Source: an uncultured Eubacteriales bacterium (GTDB lineage Bacteria; Bacillota; Clostridia; Christensenellales; Aristaeellaceae). Taken from it: 64,000 nt of DNA. The stretch's first letter is position 1. The number at the start of each line of letters is the position of its first letter. Below the pieces are notes generated by a model that had not been told where the DNA came from, made no database searches, and was given only the letters and a program-made list of their open reading frames with translations. Positions 1 to 9,430 of the stretch are shown piece after piece. The position numbers and the translations under genes were made by a program. Location of the stretch: the NCBI GenBank assembly GCA_902799465.1, contig CADCAS010000003.1:1-64000 (forward strand), read 5' to 3'.

Positions 1-141
1 TACTTGAATCCATGTTACGATGTAGCGCCGTATACCTGACCGGTATGTACGGTGCAACGGGAGGGGCGAGGGCTATGGCACTCCCTCTACCCTATTATGG
101 GCATGATATAAAGAGCGGGGGAGCCAGCGCTCCACGCGCGC

Positions 142-594
142 TCAGCGTCTCCTGAACGTCTCCTTGATGGCGCAGAGCTTGTCCGCGACGCACACGATGG
201 CGCCCTCCAGCGTCCGGGGCGGGGAGAGGGTGAGGGGGAACATGTGGTGGCGGATGATGTCGCGCTCCCGGTCGGTGAGGGCGAAGTCCCGGTCGGCGTT
301 TTTCAGCGCGGCCTTCGGGTGGTAGAATCCGTGCATCGGCCGTTCGGGGTCGGGGACGTGCCAGTCGTAGAGGAAGTAGTCGTGCAGCAGCGCGCCCCGC
401 ACCAGCGCGTCCTCGTCCACCTTGAAGGGCAGACGCCGCGCCAGCTTCAGCGCCAGCGACGCCACGTCCACGCTATGGGCGTAGACGCTGGTGCTGCCGT
501 GCTGCTTGTACGCCCGAAGCTGCGCCAGCCGTCCCCGCCGCTCCAGATGCCGGGCATGCAGCGCCACCAGCCAGTCAGTCGGTTTCTGAGGCAT
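142..594 (-). CDS. HD-domain phosphohydrolase family protein
   Basis: A 150-residue soluble protein of the HD metal-dependent phosphohydrolase superfamily. The metal-binding pattern is visible: His40 in YAHS, the His71-Asp72 doublet in GALLHDYF, and a later HH pair in RDIIRHHMF. The segment ending VCVADKLCAIKE resembles the last conserved Asp of small HD proteins. The start ATG at 594 has a GAAAGGAT ribosome site about 9 nt upstream. The family hydrolyses phosphate esters or nucleotides, but the substrate cannot be read from the sequence. It stands alone; downstream (1-141) I see only short palindromic DNA and no gene. Confidence 0.85.
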   Translation of the reverse strand: MPQKPTDWLVALHARHLERRGRLAQLRAYKQHGSTSVYAHSVDVASLALKLARRLPFKVDEDALVRGALLHDYFLYDWHVPDPERPMHGFYHPKAALKNADRDFALTDRERDIIRHHMFPLTLSPPRTLEGAIVCVADKLCAIKETFRRR

Positions 595-644
595 GGTTCG
601 ATCCTTTCAGGGGAAATCACCTGGTATTTGCAGGGTTGAAGTTC

Positions 645-979
645 AATGGAGAATTGAAAATGGAGAATGGAAAATGGCGGTGCAAATCCTGCGGATTTGT
701 TTGATTAAAAACGATCAGAGAGGCTGTTACGCTGGTTCACGGTGATTATAATCAAAGAAATCCGCGTATCTATTCAGTTCTGCTGTGATAAGTGGAGATT
801 GTACAAGGCAACGGGGAACGACCTCTCAGTCACCGACTTCGTCGGCGACAGCTCCCCTGAAAGAGAGGTCGTCCCCCGCAGCCTGCCAAATCTCTGTTTG
901 TCACAGGACTGAACAGTAACAAATCCGCAAGGATTTCCACATACATTCTCCATTCTCCATTTTCCATTCTCAATTCATT
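645..979. repeat. Family A palindromic element with 7-nt repeat arms, copy A1 (contains a family B copy)
   Basis: The left arm (645-677) is built of AATGGAG/AATGGAA units and the right arm (944-979) carries the reverse complement, CATTCTC/CATTTTC units. Just inside the arms is a second inverted pair, CAAATCCTGCGGATTTG against CAAATCCGCAAGGATTT. A complete family B element sits in the middle. It fills most of the gap between the HD gene and the tRNA; no coding potential is seen here. Confidence 0.85.
766..920 (-). repeat. Family B element, copy B1
   Basis: It begins GTATCTATTCAGTTCTGC and ends CAGGACTGAACAGTAAC, which form an imperfect terminal inverted repeat. The inside holds ACGACCTCTCAGTC and its inverse GAGAGGTCGT, plus a GTCGCCGACGAAGTCGG-type hairpin. 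Near-identical to the copy at 63391-63577 but in the opposite orientation. Nested inside family A copy A1. Confidence 0.85.
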
Positions 980-1029
980 ATAGGTATATCGCATCGCCGT
1001 GTCAACCCAAAGATTTACATTTCAGAGTA

Positions 1030-1058
1030 TTGACAAAACCGGCGGGGGATAGTATAAT
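1030..1058 (+). promoter_or_regulatory. Consensus sigma-A promoter of tRNA-Val
   Basis: A perfect -35 TTGACA (1030-1035), a 17-nt spacer and a perfect -10 TATAAT (1053-1058). The tRNA begins 14 nt after the -10 box, as expected for a strong stable-RNA promoter. Confidence 0.9.
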
Positions 1059-1071
1059 AACATCTGCGTTC

Positions 1072-1148
1072 GGGGTTATAGCTCAGTTGGTCAGAGCGTT
1101 ACGTTGACATCGTAAAGGTCGATGGTTCGAGCCCATTTAACCCCACCA
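1072..1148 (+). tRNA. tRNA-Val (anticodon GAC)
   Basis: The cloverleaf folds fully. The acceptor stem is GGGGTTA (1072-1078) with TAACCCC (1138-1144). The D stem is GCTC/GAGC. The anticodon stem TTACG/CGTAA closes a 7-nt loop TTGACAT with anticodon GAC at 1106-1108. The T stem GATGG/CCATT carries the loop TTCGAGC. The CCA end is encoded (1146-1148). A single-gene unit with its own promoter and a downstream hairpin. Confidence 0.95.
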
Positions 1149-1178
1149 AAGCGGCTGCCTCGATGAGGCAGCCGCTTT
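1148..1178 (+). terminator. Hairpin terminator after tRNA-Val
   Basis: A perfect 14-bp stem, AAAGCGGCTGCCTC with GAGGCAGCCGCTTT, and a 3-nt loop, starting at the CCA end of the tRNA. The 3' side ends in only three T residues, so it is a strong hairpin with a short tail. Confidence 0.75.
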
Positions 1179-1345
1179 ACAATGTATTAACAGAAATGTG
1201 ACAAGCCTCGGGCGGCGGTGAGGCGCTTTCGACGGCGGTGCATCCGCGAAATGAGAGAAATGTGAAGGACTGTCACACACGGGTAAAATAATGGTGGTAT
1301 CCAGTAAATAAAGCGTCTTTTTATAGAAATTTTTGGTTAACCCCC

Positions 1346-1374
1346 TTGCGGTAACCGGGGTTTTGCTATATAAT
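1346..1374 (+). promoter_or_regulatory. Promoter of the cps phospho-regulation operon
   Basis: A TTGCGG (1346-1351), 17 nt, TATAAT (1369-1374) pair lies about 130 nt before the cpsB start. An inverted pair AACCCC (1339-1344) / GGGGTT (1357-1362) overlaps the -35 box and could be an operator. The rest of the 1179-1506 gap shows no gene. Confidence 0.65.
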
Positions 1375-1506
1375 GTGTGTGTTTGGTGAATGCATGTAAA
1401 GTTTTGTAATGCGCCAAATGTGACAAAAACATGATTTCGATGCGACTGGACCGTGACTTCTTTTGGACAGCCTCCAGCCGGACGGGGTACGGGTTTGAAG
1501 AGAGAA

Positions 1507-2229
1507 ATGCCAACCATAGTCGATATGCACTGCCATGTGCTGCCGGGCGTGGACGACGGTCCGGCCACGATGGAGGACTCCGTCGCCATCCTCAGGGAGG
1601 CCGCCCGCCAGGGCCTGAGCGGCATGATCGTCACGCCGCACTACCATCCGGGCCGCTACATGGTGGAGGCCGAGCGCAATCTCGAGACGCTGCAGGCGGT
1701 GCGGGAGGAGCTCAAGCGGCAGAAGATCGACCTGACCCTCTATCCCGGCCAGGAGTGCTACTACTACAGCGGCCTGGTGCGGGAGCTGGACGCGGGCAAG
1801 GTACTCACCATGAACGGCACCAACTACGTGCTGGTGGAGTTTGAGCCCAGCGTGCTCTACAACGTGATCCAGCACGCCATGCGGGAACTTTTTTCCAACG
1901 GCTACCGTCCAATCGTGGCGCACTACGAGCGCTACCGCTGCTTGAACGGCAGGGAGGACCGCCTGGAGGAGCTTCGCAGCCACGGCGCGATGCTCCAGAT
2001 GAACTTCGACCGGCTGCTGGACAAGGAAGGCATCTTCCGCCGCAATCCCTGGCGCAGACAGCTGAGGGAGGGGTTCGTGGATTTCCTGGGCAGCGACACC
2101 CACGGCATGGGCTTCCGCCCGCTGCACGCGCAGCAGGCGGTGGAATGGATGCTCGACGAGGTGGACCCCGAGCTGACCCACGTCATCCTCGAGCGCAATC
2201 TGCGGCTGCTCACGGAGGACGCCGACTGA
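1507..2229 (+). CDS. cpsB: CpsB/YwqE-type PHP-domain tyrosine phosphatase
   Basis: A 240-residue PHP-fold metal-dependent phosphatase of the CpsB/CapC family, which removes phosphate from the C-terminal tyrosines of CpsD-type kinases. The N-terminal metal motif DMHCHVLPGVDDGP (residues 5-18) is canonical, followed by TPHYHPG and, near the end, GSDTHGMGFRP. I chose the ATG at 1507 because the PHP motif begins at once and GAAGAGAG lies just upstream; an in-frame ATG at 1453 would add 18 unrelated residues. It is the first gene of an operon with cpsC, cpsD and an LCP gene, which fits a phosphorylation cycle controlling polysaccharide chain length or export. Confidence 0.92.
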   Translation: MPTIVDMHCHVLPGVDDGPATMEDSVAILREAARQGLSGMIVTPHYHPGRYMVEAERNLETLQAVREELKRQKIDLTLYPGQECYYYSGLVRELDAGKVLTMNGTNYVLVEFEPSVLYNVIQHAMRELFSNGYRPIVAHYERYRCLNGREDRLEELRSHGAMLQMNFDRLLDKEGIFRRNPWRRQLREGFVDFLGSDTHGMGFRPLHAQQAVEWMLDEVDPELTHVILERNLRLLTEDAD

Positions 2230-2262
2230 CAATATATACACGACTGGAGAGTGCTTTGACGC

Positions 2263-3003
2263 ATGGAGGAGAAGAGGACCGCGGCCCAATACAACGGCAT
2301 CATACCCGCGGAGCATAAGCCCCTGAATCAGGATGACGCTGTAGAGATCGACCTTTTAGAGGTTTTTTTCACGCTGCTGCACAGCTGGAAAGCCCTTCTG
2401 ATGGCCTGCCTCATCGGGGCGACGCTGATGGGCCTCTATCACACCTACATGGTGACCCCCACCTATCAGGCCAGCACCGAGCTCTACATCACCAACACCG
2501 ATTCGATGATCTCGCTGCAGGATCTGCAGATCGGCGCCGCGCTGACGGATGACTATCAGAACATCATCACCAGCCGCGCCGTGCTGAACCAGGTCATCGA
2601 GGATCTCCAGCTGGACAGCGATTACAAGCAGCTGGGCAAGCTGGTAAAGGTCTCCAACCCCTCCGGCACCCACATCATCCACACCACCGTGACCACCACC
2701 GACCTGGCCCTGAGCCGGGATATCGCCAACGACCTGCTGAACGTGTCCATCGACCGTATCTATCAGATCGTCGGCACCAGCGAGCCCACCATCATCGACT
2801 ACTCCGAAGCCGAGGCGGTGGAGGAGGTCACCCCGGGCATCCTCAAATACATGGCCATCGGCGGCCTGGTGGGCATACTGATCGTGGCGGCCTTCATCGT
2901 CATCAAGATGATGATGGACAACACCATCCACTCCGACGACGACGTGGAAAAATACCTGCAGCTGCCCGTGCTGGCGGCCGTACCCTACTTCAAGGAAAAC
3001 TGA
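2263..3003 (+). CDS. cpsC: CpsC/Wzz-type chain-length determinant (kinase adaptor)
   Basis: A 246-residue membrane protein with the Wzz layout: a short cytoplasmic N-terminus, a first membrane helix around residues 36-56, an extracellular domain rich in polar residues, and a second helix around residues 198-220. The extracellular part starts with the family-typical TYQASTELYITN. In Gram-positive bacteria this adaptor binds and activates the separate CpsD kinase encoded next. It lacks the fused ATPase of proteobacterial Wzc, as expected here. It begins 33 nt after cpsB and ends 29 nt before cpsD, so the three are likely co-transcribed. Confidence 0.9.
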   Translation: MEEKRTAAQYNGIIPAEHKPLNQDDAVEIDLLEVFFTLLHSWKALLMACLIGATLMGLYHTYMVTPTYQASTELYITNTDSMISLQDLQIGAALTDDYQNIITSRAVLNQVIEDLQLDSDYKQLGKLVKVSNPSGTHIIHTTVTTTDLALSRDIANDLLNVSIDRIYQIVGTSEPTIIDYSEAEAVEEVTPGILKYMAIGGLVGILIVAAFIVIKMMMDNTIHSDDDVEKYLQLPVLAAVPYFKEN

Positions 3004-3032
3004 CGAGCTGATCGAGAAGGAGAAAGCGATCC

Positions 3033-3827
3033 ATGCCCAATGATTTTATGGAGGCTGAAAACCTGGAGCCTGTGGAGCGGGAACCCAAGCGGGTCGCCCT
3101 CAAGATTCAGGACGTCCCCTTCCAGGTCAACGAGGCCATCAACACGCTGCGCGGCAACATCCAGCTCAGCGGCTACAATATAAAGGTCATCGGCGTCACC
3201 AGCGCCCTGAAGCACGAGGGCAAGTCCTCGGTATCCTTCCGGCTGGCCAAGAGCTTCGCCGCGCTGGGCAAAAAGACCCTCTACATCGACTGCGACATCC
3301 GCAACAGCCACACCATGGGGCGCTACAACGTCCGCAAGAAGGTCAAGGGGCTGACGGAGTTTCTGGTGGGCGAGGTCCCGCTGGAGGAGGTCGTCTATCT
3401 GACCTCCGAGGAGAACCTCAGCATCATCTTCACCGGGGCTGTGGCCCCCAACCCCAGCGAGCTGTTCTCCGGCGACCGATTCAAGAATATGCTTGCGAAG
3501 GTTCGGGAGGATTTCGACTACGTCATCGTGGACACTGCGCCGGTGAACGCCGTGATCGACGGCGTGCTCATCGCCAGGGAGTGCGACGGCACCGTGCTGG
3601 TGGTGGAGAGCGGCGCTACGGACCGCATCCAGACCCAGCGCGCCAAGCAGCAGCTGGAATACGCCGGCGTCAAGCTCTTGGGCGCGGTGCTCAACAAGCT
3701 GGGCTCCCGCAAGAGCGGCTATGGCTACGGTTACGGCTATGGTTATGGCTACGGCTACGGTTACGGCTATGGCTACGGTGAGGACAAGGAAGACGGCGGG
3801 AAGAAGAAGCGCAGGAAAAAGGACTGA
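3033..3827 (+). CDS. cpsD: CpsD-type bacterial tyrosine kinase with (Tyr-Gly)10 tail
   Basis: A 264-residue BY-kinase. Walker A is seen at residues 57-66 (SALKHEGKSS), the Walker A' motif TLYIDCDIRNS near residue 84, and Walker B in DYVIVDTAPVNA. The C-terminus is unusual: ten tyrosines alternate with glycine (residues 230-248), followed by a basic end, GGKKKRRKKD. BY-kinases normally carry a tyrosine cluster that is autophosphorylated, but not such a regular one. The kinase pairs with CpsC and is reset by CpsB. The ribosome site is GAGAAGGAGAAAG. Confidence 0.93.
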   Translation: MPNDFMEAENLEPVEREPKRVALKIQDVPFQVNEAINTLRGNIQLSGYNIKVIGVTSALKHEGKSSVSFRLAKSFAALGKKTLYIDCDIRNSHTMGRYNVRKKVKGLTEFLVGEVPLEEVVYLTSEENLSIIFTGAVAPNPSELFSGDRFKNMLAKVREDFDYVIVDTAPVNAVIDGVLIARECDGTVLVVESGATDRIQTQRAKQQLEYAGVKLLGAVLNKLGSRKSGYGYGYGYGYGYGYGYGYGYGEDKEDGGKKKRRKKD

Positions 3828-3850
3828 ACTGTTGCGGGTGGTGAATAAGC

Positions 3851-4951
3851 ATGTCTGAGAACCGGGATGAACGGGGCGGTCGCGAAGCGGGCGCCGAGCA
3901 TCACCACCGTAAGCGCAAAAGCATCTGGCGCAGGTTTAAGCACAAGGTCAAGCGCACCCTGTACCGCAAGAAGTGGCTGATCCCCATCACGCTGATCTCC
4001 CTGGTGCTGCTGGTGAGCGCGGGGCTCTTCCTGCGCGGCCAGATCGTCGGCATGGCCGGCAGCAGGGTCAGCGCCGCCAAGCAGATGAACGTGGGCAGCG
4101 GCTACCGCAATATCACCTACAAGGGGAAGGAATACCGCTACAATTCCCGGATCACGTCCGTGCTGTACGTGGGCGTGGACTCCGAGGGCGAGCTCAAGAC
4201 AAATGACCACTTCGGCGCGGGCGCGAGTGCTGACAGCATCTCCTTGGTGGTGATGGATGAGTTCCATCGCAAGATGACCATCATCGCCATCAACCGCAAT
4301 ACGATCTGCAAGATACACCGCTATGGCCGCTTTGGCCACGACTTTGGCGAGTTCGTGGATCAGCTGTGCCTGTCCTTCGCCTATGGCGATAACGGACCCA
4401 TGTCCTGCTGGAATCTGCGCAACTCGGTCTCACAGATCATGTACGGCATCCCCATCAACGAGTACGTGATCACCAACCGCTCCTCTCTGCCGGAGATCAT
4501 GCGGGTGCTCGGAAACATCACCGTGACGGTGCCCAACAACGATCTGGCAGACAAGGGCTTCATTGAAGGCGAAACCGCCATCATCAATGGGAGCAATGTC
4601 GAGACCTTCGTGCGCTCCCGCGATACGAAAGTCGAGTTTTCCAACGTGGGCCGCATGGAGCGCCAGAAGGCGTTCATCAACGGCGCCATGGAGACCATCA
4701 CGGAGTTGCTCGATCTGAGGCCCAACGAGGTGTGGCGCAAGATTGAGGCCGCGGAGTACTGCGTGCAGACCAATATCACGCGCAGCCGCTATCTGGATCT
4801 GACAAAGGCGATTTCCAACGCAGTCTATACGGACGACAGCTATTACGTGGTCGACGGCAAGAGCGTGGCCGGCCCGCTGTGGGACGAGTTCTACGTCGAC
4901 AACGAAAAGTTGCTCGACAAGATCGTGGAGATTTTCTACATAGAGAAATAG
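3851..4951 (+). CDS. LytR-CpsA-Psr (LCP) family protein
   Basis: A 366-residue membrane-anchored protein. A highly basic cytoplasmic N-terminus is followed by a helix around residues 40-60, then an LCP domain outside the cell. LCP hallmarks are ITSVLYVGVDS, ADSISLVVMD, and VRSRDTKVEFSNVGRMERQ, which carries the conserved Arg residues that bind pyrophosphate-linked lipid. The usual PRDT motif reads NRNT (in AINRNT), so a conserved Asp is Asn. LCP enzymes transfer undecaprenyl-linked glycopolymers to the cell wall; this one probably attaches the polymer controlled by the upstream kinase set. Confidence 0.88.
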   Translation: MSENRDERGGREAGAEHHHRKRKSIWRRFKHKVKRTLYRKKWLIPITLISLVLLVSAGLFLRGQIVGMAGSRVSAAKQMNVGSGYRNITYKGKEYRYNSRITSVLYVGVDSEGELKTNDHFGAGASADSISLVVMDEFHRKMTIIAINRNTICKIHRYGRFGHDFGEFVDQLCLSFAYGDNGPMSCWNLRNSVSQIMYGIPINEYVITNRSSLPEIMRVLGNITVTVPNNDLADKGFIEGETAIINGSNVETFVRSRDTKVEFSNVGRMERQKAFINGAMETITELLDLRPNEVWRKIEAAEYCVQTNITRSRYLDLTKAISNAVYTDDSYYVVDGKSVAGPLWDEFYVDNEKLLDKIVEIFYIEK

Positions 4952-5032
4952 CTCTGTTAAATGTGGTATCTGCGCTTCGGCGTTGATATATCGACGAATG
5001 TCGATGATTCTTTGAGAAAGGAGGAGATAACA

Positions 5033-5536
5033 ATGAAGAAGTTAATTGCGATGATCTGCGTGCTCGCTATGGTTCTGTCTCTGACCGTTAGCGCTTTCGC
5101 CGCTGTCAGCCCCAGTGTCTATCCTTGGTGGTTGGTTGACGATGATGACGACGATAGCAGCTCTGACGACAGCTCCAGCGATAGCTCCAGCAGCAAGAAG
5201 ACTGACGCTACCGACACTGCCACTGAGGAGACCACTCCCGCGGCTGCTGAAGGTCCCGTTGTGCTTGATCCTTCCACTCTGGATCTGACCAAGTACGAGT
5301 CTATTCTGCCTGAGCCTGTTCCGGTGGAGAAGGCCGGCCTCGCGCGGGTCATTGTCCCCCAGCTCATTGGTCGTACCGATCTGGATCAGCTGCTGCTGAC
5401 CGTGACCGACGCCAACAGCAACACCGTGTACATGAACATGGGTCAGTTCGCTGACACCTTCGATGCTGCTACCGGTGCTATCACCCTGAATTTCCCCACT
5501 GCGGGTCAGTTCGACATCCTGGCTCCTATCGCCTAA
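5033..5536 (+). CDS. Small secreted protein with Asp/Ser-rich linker, function unknown
   Basis: A 167-residue protein. The start at 5033 follows a strong AAAGGAGGAG site. A clear signal peptide (MKKLIAMICVLAMVLSLTVSAFA) ends near residue 23. After SPSVYPWWLVDD comes a low-complexity Asp then Ser stretch, a Thr/Glu linker, and a C-terminal domain from about residue 85 rich in short beta-type segments. The domain is not one I recognise. Codon use favours GCT, GTT and TCT more than its neighbours, a pattern often seen in highly expressed genes. It follows the LCP gene by about 80 nt and may be an abundant exported product of the same locus. Confidence 0.8.
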   Translation: MKKLIAMICVLAMVLSLTVSAFAAVSPSVYPWWLVDDDDDDSSSDDSSSDSSSSKKTDATDTATEETTPAAAEGPVVLDPSTLDLTKYESILPEPVPVEKAGLARVIVPQLIGRTDLDQLLLTVTDANSNTVYMNMGQFADTFDAATGAITLNFPTAGQFDILAPIA

Positions 5537-5559
5537 TGGATTCAACTGTAGGGGTATTT

Positions 5560-5615
5560 CCCGGCAGGGGGCGGCAAAAGCTGTCCCCTGCTTTCCGGGA
5601 TGATGCGTTTTATTT
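5560..5615 (+). terminator. Hairpin terminator after the small secreted protein
   Basis: Stem CCCGG-CAGGGG (5560-5570) pairs with CCCCTG-CCGGG (5585-5599) with an internal bulge, followed by GCGTTTTATTT. A second near-perfect hairpin, CCCTGAGGAAAT (5619-5630) with ATTTCCTGAGGG (5649-5660), follows it directly. Confidence 0.6.
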
Positions 5616-5720
5616 GAACCCTGAGGAAATGGACCGGGCTGCCGGGGCATTTCCTGAGGGCTCAGGTTGGAGATATGCGCTCCGCACGGGGCGGAGAATG
5701 ACGTTATAGGAGTTATTGGC

Positions 5721-6146
5721 ATGGGAAAGAACAGTCAGTACCAGGAGAAGCAGAAGCCCTTCTTGACTTTTCTCTATATCGTGGTGACTCTGGCGCTGAT
5801 CGCCGCGCTGGCGGTCATGTACATGAACGACCGCAACCGCCTTACCAAGTTTGACGACATCGTGCGCGAAGCGGCCGCCGACGAGCGCAGCCTGGACATC
5901 GCCGCCCAGAAGGATGAGGAGCTGCTGAGCCTGGACGCCAACGCGATCTCCGTGCCCACCGAGGCCCCCACGGAAGCGCCCACCGAGGCGCCGACGGAGG
6001 TGCCTACCGAGGCGCCGACGGAGGCCCCCACGGAAGTCCCCTCCCTCATGGAGGAGGTCCCTACCGTTGAGCCCGTGATTGCCCTGACCACCGATGCCCT
6101 CGGCGACGCGCTGGTGGACGAATCCCTGGCCCAGGGGCTGGACTGA
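5721..6146 (+). CDS. Membrane-anchored protein with Pro-Thr-Glu-Ala repeats
   Basis: A 141-residue protein. The ATG at 5721 is preceded by TAGGAGT; an upstream in-frame ATG at 5667 has no such site. A single membrane helix spans about residues 14-34 (FLTFLYIVVTLALIAALAVM), followed by a charged stretch and then about ten PTEA/PTEV repeats (residues 77-110) typical of an extended wall-spanning stalk. No enzyme domain is visible. The function is unknown; its position behind the cps set suggests a surface or wall role. Confidence 0.78.
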   Translation: MGKNSQYQEKQKPFLTFLYIVVTLALIAALAVMYMNDRNRLTKFDDIVREAAADERSLDIAAQKDEELLSLDANAISVPTEAPTEAPTEAPTEVPTEAPTEAPTEVPSLMEEVPTVEPVIALTTDALGDALVDESLAQGLD

Positions 6147-6170
6147 CTTGTTTATGAATGGATAAGATCC

Positions 6171-6216
6171 GCGTCTGGCGCTGGAATGAATGGACAGCGT
6201 CAGGCGCTGTTTTGTT
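6171..6216 (+). terminator. Hairpin with T tract between the stalk protein and glmS
   Basis: A 13-bp stem with two G-T pairs, GCGTCTGGCGCTG (6171-6183) with CAGCGTCAGGCGC (6195-6207), followed by TGTTTTGTT. It ends about 30 nt before glmS. I see no separate glmS promoter after it, so partial read-through is possible. There is no room for a glmS ribozyme here. Confidence 0.6.
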
Positions 6217-6246
6217 AATGCGTATATTCGGAGAGGAGCGTTTGTT

Positions 6247-8115
<1,869 letters not shown>

Positions 8116-8132
8116 AGAGCGTGGCGTAGAAT

Positions 8133-8177
8133 AGCGGGCTGACGCGGTTTGAATGAACCGCGCCAGCCCGCTGTTTT
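8133..8177 (+). terminator. Rho-independent terminator of glmS
   Basis: A long hairpin, AGCGGGCTG-CGCGGTT (8133-8149) with AACCGCG-CAGCCCGCT (8156-8172), followed by GTTTTATG. Confidence 0.85.
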
Positions 8178-8282
8178 ATGCCCTGCTTTGCTCATTGTCG
8201 CATTCTCGCCCCGGCCAGCCTCTACATATTGTCATACTTTTGTGATAGAATTGAAATATAAATCGATAAAGGGGCAATATGT

Positions 8283-9407
8283 ATGCGTTTTAAGAGGATT
8301 GCGTGTCTGATACTGGCGCTGGCGCTGCTGATGGCGCTGCCGATGGACGCGATGGCGGCGCACAGGGCGTCGATCAAGCTGGGCGCAAAGCTGGGGCTGA
8401 TGTACGTGGGCGATTCGGCCCAGCTGAAGCCGCAGCTCAAGCATGTGAAGAAAGCGGACGTGGGCTTCAGCTCCTCGGACCTGACGGTGGCCACGGTGTC
8501 GGCAAGCGGGCTGGTGGAGGCGCTGGCTCCGGGCCGCGCGGTGCTGGAGGTGACCGGCGGCGGCGCCAAGGCCAAGTGCGGCGTGGTGGTGCTGCCCAAG
8601 CAGGTCAGCATGAAGGTGGGGGAGGCCGTCAGACTGCCCAACGGCACGCTGGAGCAGTACCGGTCCAAGGACCCGGCCATCGCCTCGGTGGACGACAGCG
8701 GCGTCATCACGGGCCTGAGCGCGGGCAGCACGCTGGTAGCCGTGCGCTACGGCAAGCAGCTGGCGATGGTGCAGGTGGCGGTGGAGGCCGACGGCTTCGA
8801 GGCCGCGCCGGTGGCCGCGCCCGCGGACGAGAGCAAGGTGTCCGCGCTGGACGCCGCCAAGACGGCGGACCAGATCGTGCTGGTGGAGTACACCGGCGGC
8901 AGCAACGCCCGGCTGTCCTTCCATGAGAAGATCAACGACATCTGGGTGCAGCGGCTGGAGACCTCCGCCTACGTAGGCAAAAACGGCATCGGCAAGACCA
9001 AGGAGGGGGATAAAAAGACCCCCGTCGGCACCTACAACCTGAACACGCCCTTTGGCATCAAGGCCGATCCCGGCGCGAAGCTGAGCTACACCCAGGTGAC
9101 CCAGTACCACTACTGGTGCGGCTCCTCCAAGTCCGGCTATTACAACCAGCTGGTCGATTCCCGGGAGACCGGCAGGAGCTACACCTCCTCCGACGAGCAC
9201 CTGATCGACTACAAGGGCGTGTACAACTACTGCATGTTCATCGACTACAACGCCGAGGGCAAGGCGGGGAAGGGCAGCTGCATCTTCCTCCACTGCAAGG
9301 GCAAGAACGCCTACACCGCCGGGTGCGTGGCCATCGACGAGGCCAGCATGAAGCAGATCATCCAGTGGGCGGGCCCCAACACCAAGATCGTGATTCAGAA
9401 GGCGTGA
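8283..9407 (+). CDS. Secreted L,D-transpeptidase (YkuD) with two Ig-like BIG2 repeats
   Basis: A 374-residue exported protein. A signal peptide (residues 1-25, ending AMAA) is followed by two bacterial Ig-like BIG2 repeats (about residues 28-95 and 96-165; FSSSDLTVATVSASGLVEAL and YRSKDPAIASVDDSGVITGL mark them), a linker, and a YkuD catalytic domain (about residues 195-374). The active-site motif reads HCKGKNAYTAGCVAI with the nucleophilic Cys in AGCVA. Such enzymes make 3-3 cross-links in peptidoglycan or attach proteins to it; the Ig repeats probably bind wall or matrix. The aldo/keto reductase starts 23 nt downstream. Confidence 0.9.
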   Translation: MRFKRIACLILALALLMALPMDAMAAHRASIKLGAKLGLMYVGDSAQLKPQLKHVKKADVGFSSSDLTVATVSASGLVEALAPGRAVLEVTGGGAKAKCGVVVLPKQVSMKVGEAVRLPNGTLEQYRSKDPAIASVDDSGVITGLSAGSTLVAVRYGKQLAMVQVAVEADGFEAAPVAAPADESKVSALDAAKTADQIVLVEYTGGSNARLSFHEKINDIWVQRLETSAYVGKNGIGKTKEGDKKTPVGTYNLNTPFGIKADPGAKLSYTQVTQYHYWCGSSKSGYYNQLVDSRETGRSYTSSDEHLIDYKGVYNYCMFIDYNAEGKAGKGSCIFLHCKGKNAYTAGCVAIDEASMKQIIQWAGPNTKIVIQKA

Positions 9408-9430
9408 GCGCCTTGCCGGGAGGTTCAGGT

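Noticed and set aside
1200-1300. A second RNA gene after tRNA-Val
   Set aside because: No cloverleaf or other RNA fold could be found; only scattered GC-rich short repeats.
6147-6246. glmS ribozyme
   Set aside because: Only 100 nt separates the genes and the space is taken by a simple hairpin with a T tract; the ribozyme core is not seen.
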